Assembly (NCBI RefSeq): GCF_052324685.1 | Contig: NC_135223.1 | Coordinates: 11,445,766 to 11,509,765 of the forward strand | Length of the DNA: 64,000 nucleotides | Source of the DNA: Brachyhypopomus gauderio | Taxonomy: Eukaryota; Chordata; Actinopteri; Gymnotiformes; Hypopomidae | Direction: 5' to 3' | Shown here: piece after piece, positions 60,396-64,000 of the stretch | Layout: each line of letters begins with the position of its first letter | Numbering within the stretch: the stretch's first letter is position 1 | Program-made: the position numbers and the translations under genes | Notes under the pieces: model-generated | What the model saw: the letters and a program-made list of their open reading frames with translations, nothing else | What the model was told of the DNA's origin: nothing | The model's database searches: none

Positions 60396-63165
60396 CTGTA
60401 AAATCTGACAGAGTATAAAACAAGGTCAGTAAAGCACTAATACAAGTTGGGACAAAAAGCCTTGCAAGCTAACATACAGACCGATAAAGGCATACAGAAT
60501 ATAAATAATGGAAAAAGTATACCTGAAACTGGTAGACTAACAGTCTGAAAGACATTAGATATGCTAAGATAGGGTTCTATAATTGCATTTATATAGTGCC
60601 TTTCACAAACCCAAAGACGCTTCACATCATCACAAACACAAAAAATCCTGAAGTCACTATACATGTTATTTGTTATTTCCCCTTCATCGGTTATAGAAAC
60701 TAACGGAAAAAACCATTGACAGTGCTGTCAAGGATGTTTTTCCAGTAAAACAAGACTTCAAATCAAAATAAAAATATCTTCCATTTGACTCACAGACACA
60801 AATATAATACTGATTGAATGTTTATAATCTCTCTGCTTGTTTTGTGAGTTATGAGTTAGACATAATAACTATAATGTTACAACATGATTTTTGTAAAAAA
60901 CCATGACTCTGAACCATACTCTCAGAGTGCTGCTTACCACGGACATTGATTTGTGGATCTGGTGAATTTGTCAGATTCTCTCATCACCTTTGAGCTCCCA
61001 GAACATTACTGGACCAATCGGTGGAAACATCCATGACTGGTAAGGCCACTCTGGGCACATGAAGTGGGATTTCTGTTTCTTACTTATTTCTGTTCATTAT
61101 TAGAAATGTTTGATTGTGAGGTAGTTCAGAAAGATTCTAATCTAACTGCTGTGAAAGGTTCACACTCCTCCAACAAAATAAAACATCAGGTATATACCCC
61201 CACCATCAGGCTCCTACACTGAGCTACCTGAATAAACTACAGCTGATCAAAGTAAATACCTTTGTGTGTGTGTTTTTCCCTAAAGCTGAATGTTGGAAAC
61301 AATTTCTAGCAATGCAAGACAAAACAATGGATTGGCATAATTCATATCTCCTGCAACTACAGTGGCACGTGGTTACCAGGGCACGTCAGTGTTGGACTCC
61401 GACCCCCTCTCCGTCTGCTCTGGTCAGGATCACGGAGTCTTTAGCCGGTCCACTGCTCCGAGCCTCCGCACGGCCACATCAGGGCCCAGAAGAGCTGGGG
61501 AGAATTAACGGCTGAGGAGAGAGAGAGCAGAGGGAATGGGCATTAGAGGAGCATGGCAAAGAGTGAATGCCATGAGTGAAAACACACTGCTCTCTTACAG
61601 CATATCAGTGCTGGGGTGGAGACACAATCGAGCTTACCTCAATGCAATGAGGAAAATACATAGAGCCAATAAATGGTGCTGGTAAACACCTCTCTGTAGA
61701 GCATGTCTCTGTAGAGTCCTCAGTTACAGCACCGGGGTAAAGCATACCATTACCAGGTCACATAAATACAGCTTGTGGCACAAGGAAGGTATGCCACAAC
61801 CTTTATAATGTAACTTAGCACTGAAGCATATTAAGACTTTCACTGATGAAACAGAGCTGAGCTGGAAATGCTCAAATGAGTTTGCTACCAGATTTAAGGC
61901 CTTTTCATCTCTGGCATAGATAGACAGAGCCTCTTTGTTTGGCAATTTAGTTATGGAAAAGGCACACACCCACTTTGACCTCTGACCCCTCTTTAGTAAA
62001 TGTGTACAAATACCAGTGAGAGGTGTGTTTGGCTGATATATCTGGACTCCCGGTACAGTAAGAGGGGAAACCTGAATTTCAAACCACTGTTCATAAAACA
62101 ATACTAGAAGAGTTGTAACTCCATTGTGTATGAACAATGACAACGTAGAAACAGTAAACTGAGTAATGTATTAGGCTAAAGCATTTGTTTAGGTTTCTGG
62201 CTGATGCCCGTTGAACCTCACCAGTATATCTGAAGGCAATATACCTTCAAACCACTCATTCCATCCAGAATTATATGTATGTAAAAAGTCTATATAATAA
62301 GTATCATATATAATACTAGGCCTATAAAATGCACACACACACACATATAATTATCCTAGCTCAAATAACTGTACACAACAAACCCATCTATTACTCATTT
62401 ACTAAAAAATGATTAAAAAAAACAACATTTGATTTATTTGTACATAAATATATTTGTATATGCCCCATTAAACAGACGGCTTGTTGATTGCTTTCCCCTA
62501 GAATCACCGAAATGTATTAGGGCGATCTGAAAACCTTCATATAAAATGATAAACATAAGAAAAACGGTCTAAACGTAAAATGACTTACATTTGTGAAAAC
62601 AAAATGAGAGATTTGACAGACTAAACACGGAGTGTTGATGACACACTATGTAAATATGATTAAGGTTACATAACAGGCTAATAGGAGTGGATAACAGGTC
62701 CAAAGTCGGCTGGGGGATTGTAAGCGCAGAGAGAGAAGCGATGTGAAGTTTAATAAAACCATCTCCTGTCCTATAACCAACCCCTCGGCGGATAAACAGA
62801 TAATAATGGAAGTTATCAGTAGCTAACAGGTGTCATCGAGAAGCAACAGTTGATCAGCAACAAGAACAACCTCATAAATACACTCTAACTGTTAGCCAGC
62901 AAACGTCCGTTACACATTATAAACGCCCGCAGGTTAAATATCAACACAGATCCAACTGTCACTTCAGCCGCACACGGGGCTAACGGGAACACTTTCACTC
63001 CCGTTACACCCGACACTCGCCGGTTAGCTGACCCGCACAGGCGGCCCGTCCGGACCTCCATGGGTACTGCAGGTGACGGTAGACACACGGAGGCTTGGCG
63101 GGCCGAGGTGAAGTGAGCCCGGGCTCGTATACGCGCTAGCGGCGCAAGCTCACTCCCGCACTTAC
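60396..63165. other. Leader intron of epn1
   Basis: Mostly unique AT-rich DNA. At about 60575-60640 a TTTATATAGTGCCTTTCACA string resembles a common fish repeat tail. A short (CA)n lies at 62332-62345. The end towards 63165 grades into a GC- and CpG-richer stretch (from about 62930). I see no gene on either strand. Confidence 0.5.
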
Positions 63166-63660
63166 CCTTCAACTCCGGCGCTGTCGCGGTAAGACATCGG
63201 AGCGAAAGTGCAACTGCTCGGCGAGGTGATACGAGCACCGACCTATTTCCTAGCGATGCTCCGTCACATAACATATGTGTGTTTAAAACCGGCCATTTGT
63301 GTGAGACTGATGTTCGGGGTGTGTGTGTGTGTGTGTGTGCGCACCAGTGTGAGGAAACTGTCCTACTGTAATAACTACAGCCTAGCCAGCTAGCCGGGGG
63401 TGCTAACTAGCTAGCGAAACTTAGCGGTTCATGTTGCTCTCAGACAGGTATTTATTATTGTATCACCTGACAATACCTTTCTTTATTATGTCTTTTTGCC
63501 AGTCAATATTCACTGTGTATATTATATACACTGTGTCGTGTAAAACGTGTTAACGGCGAATCGACACTATTTTCTACAATAAAGTGTGTACTGACCCTTG
63601 TGTTGCTCGATACAAGGAGATGGCGGCACTTCCGCTTCCGTTTTCTAAAACCGGATGGAC
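63166..63660 (-). promoter_or_regulatory. epn1: epn1 promoter and candidate non-coding first exons
   Basis: Two donors on the minus strand fit leader exons: TTGAAGG|GTAAGTGC, exon ending at 63166, and CACAAGG|GTCAGTAC, exon ending at 63596. Just upstream of the latter, 63619-63640 carries GATGGCGGC next to two TTCCG boxes, a YY1-plus-ETS arrangement common at vertebrate housekeeping promoters. A (GT)n run of about 20 bp lies at 63318-63340. Which leader exon is used, or whether both are spliced in series, cannot be decided here. Confidence 0.5.
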
Positions 63661-63947
63661 CGCACCCCCTTGTGCGTTCTTAATTTTTAATATTTGTCGC
63701 AGCGTGGTTCGTTGAAATAACAAAACCCCATATATTTACTGGTTTTCTAACAGAAGCCACTAGGGACACTCCATACAAAATCGTGAAAGAGAATGTTTAT
63801 CACAGATGAACACTCCTCAGATCACCCCACAAATTAAGCACTCAAAAGGAATGTTGTACATCGCCATACAGATAATCTCATAATATAACTATACAAAATA
63901 TGTTGGAGGAATACTATAGGCTATAAAGGTTTATGTGTACACACACG

Positions 63948-63981
<34 letters not shown>

Positions 63982-64000
63982 GGGCCAGTGGAAATGTAAA
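63661..64000. other. Upstream flank of epn1, no gene seen
   Basis: AT-rich unique sequence ending in a (CA)n run at about 63950-63979. No open frame of note. Confidence 0.6.

Noticed and set aside
63617-63715. Short plus-strand frame starting at the ATG of GATGGCGGC
   Set aside because: It runs only about 30 codons with no family resemblance. The motif is better read as a YY1/ETS promoter element for epn1 on the minus strand.

Overview
The window is vertebrate nuclear DNA, most likely from a ray-finned fish. It holds spliced genes with GT-AG introns, vertebrate protein families at near-vertebrate lengths, long (CA)n and (CT)n microsatellites, many minisatellites, and hAT, Tc1-like and L2-like repeats of the kinds common in teleosts. 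Six protein-coding genes can be assembled exon by exon. In each, the exon phases close without a frameshift.

Layout: (1) 1-3924, repeat-rich DNA with no recognisable gene. (2) 3925-11803 (+), cacng8, a type I TARP (AMPA-receptor auxiliary subunit), 4 exons, 423 aa. (3) 11804-16650, intergenic, with the 3' ends of two convergent genes. (4) 16651-21563 (-), cacng6, a calcium-channel gamma-6 subunit, 4 exons, 264 aa; its first intron carries two large minisatellites. (5) 21564-26712, intergenic. (6) 26713-35719 (-), u2af2, the large subunit of the splicing factor U2AF, 11 exons, 461 aa; its ninth intron is swollen by a hAT element, a 36-bp GC-rich minisatellite and a (CA)n tract. (7) 36933-38590 (+), isoc2, an isochorismatase-like hydrolase, divergent from u2af2, with an ATG that appears to be split by an intron. 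(8) 39654-43029 (+), a FOXJ2/FOXJ3-type forkhead gene, 9 exons, 512 aa. (9) 44959-60371 (-), epn1 (epsin-1), 11 coding exons, 644 aa, with non-coding leader exon(s) near 63.2-63.6 kb.

The genes do not form a functional pathway. The CACNG8/CACNG6 and U2AF2/ISOC2/EPN1 neighbourhood is known from human 19q13.42, so this looks like a conserved syntenic block. The forkhead gene is not, to my knowledge, part of the human block. I found no evidence of a new prokaryote-like system, CRISPR array or RNA gene. The most unusual features are the placement of tandem repeats directly beside 5' splice sites in four genes, a GC-AG intron in the gene for a splicing factor, an apparently intron-split start codon, a 0.46-kb array of about 28 copies of the 5' splice-site consensus, and several hAT insertions with intact or nearly intact 8-bp target duplications.
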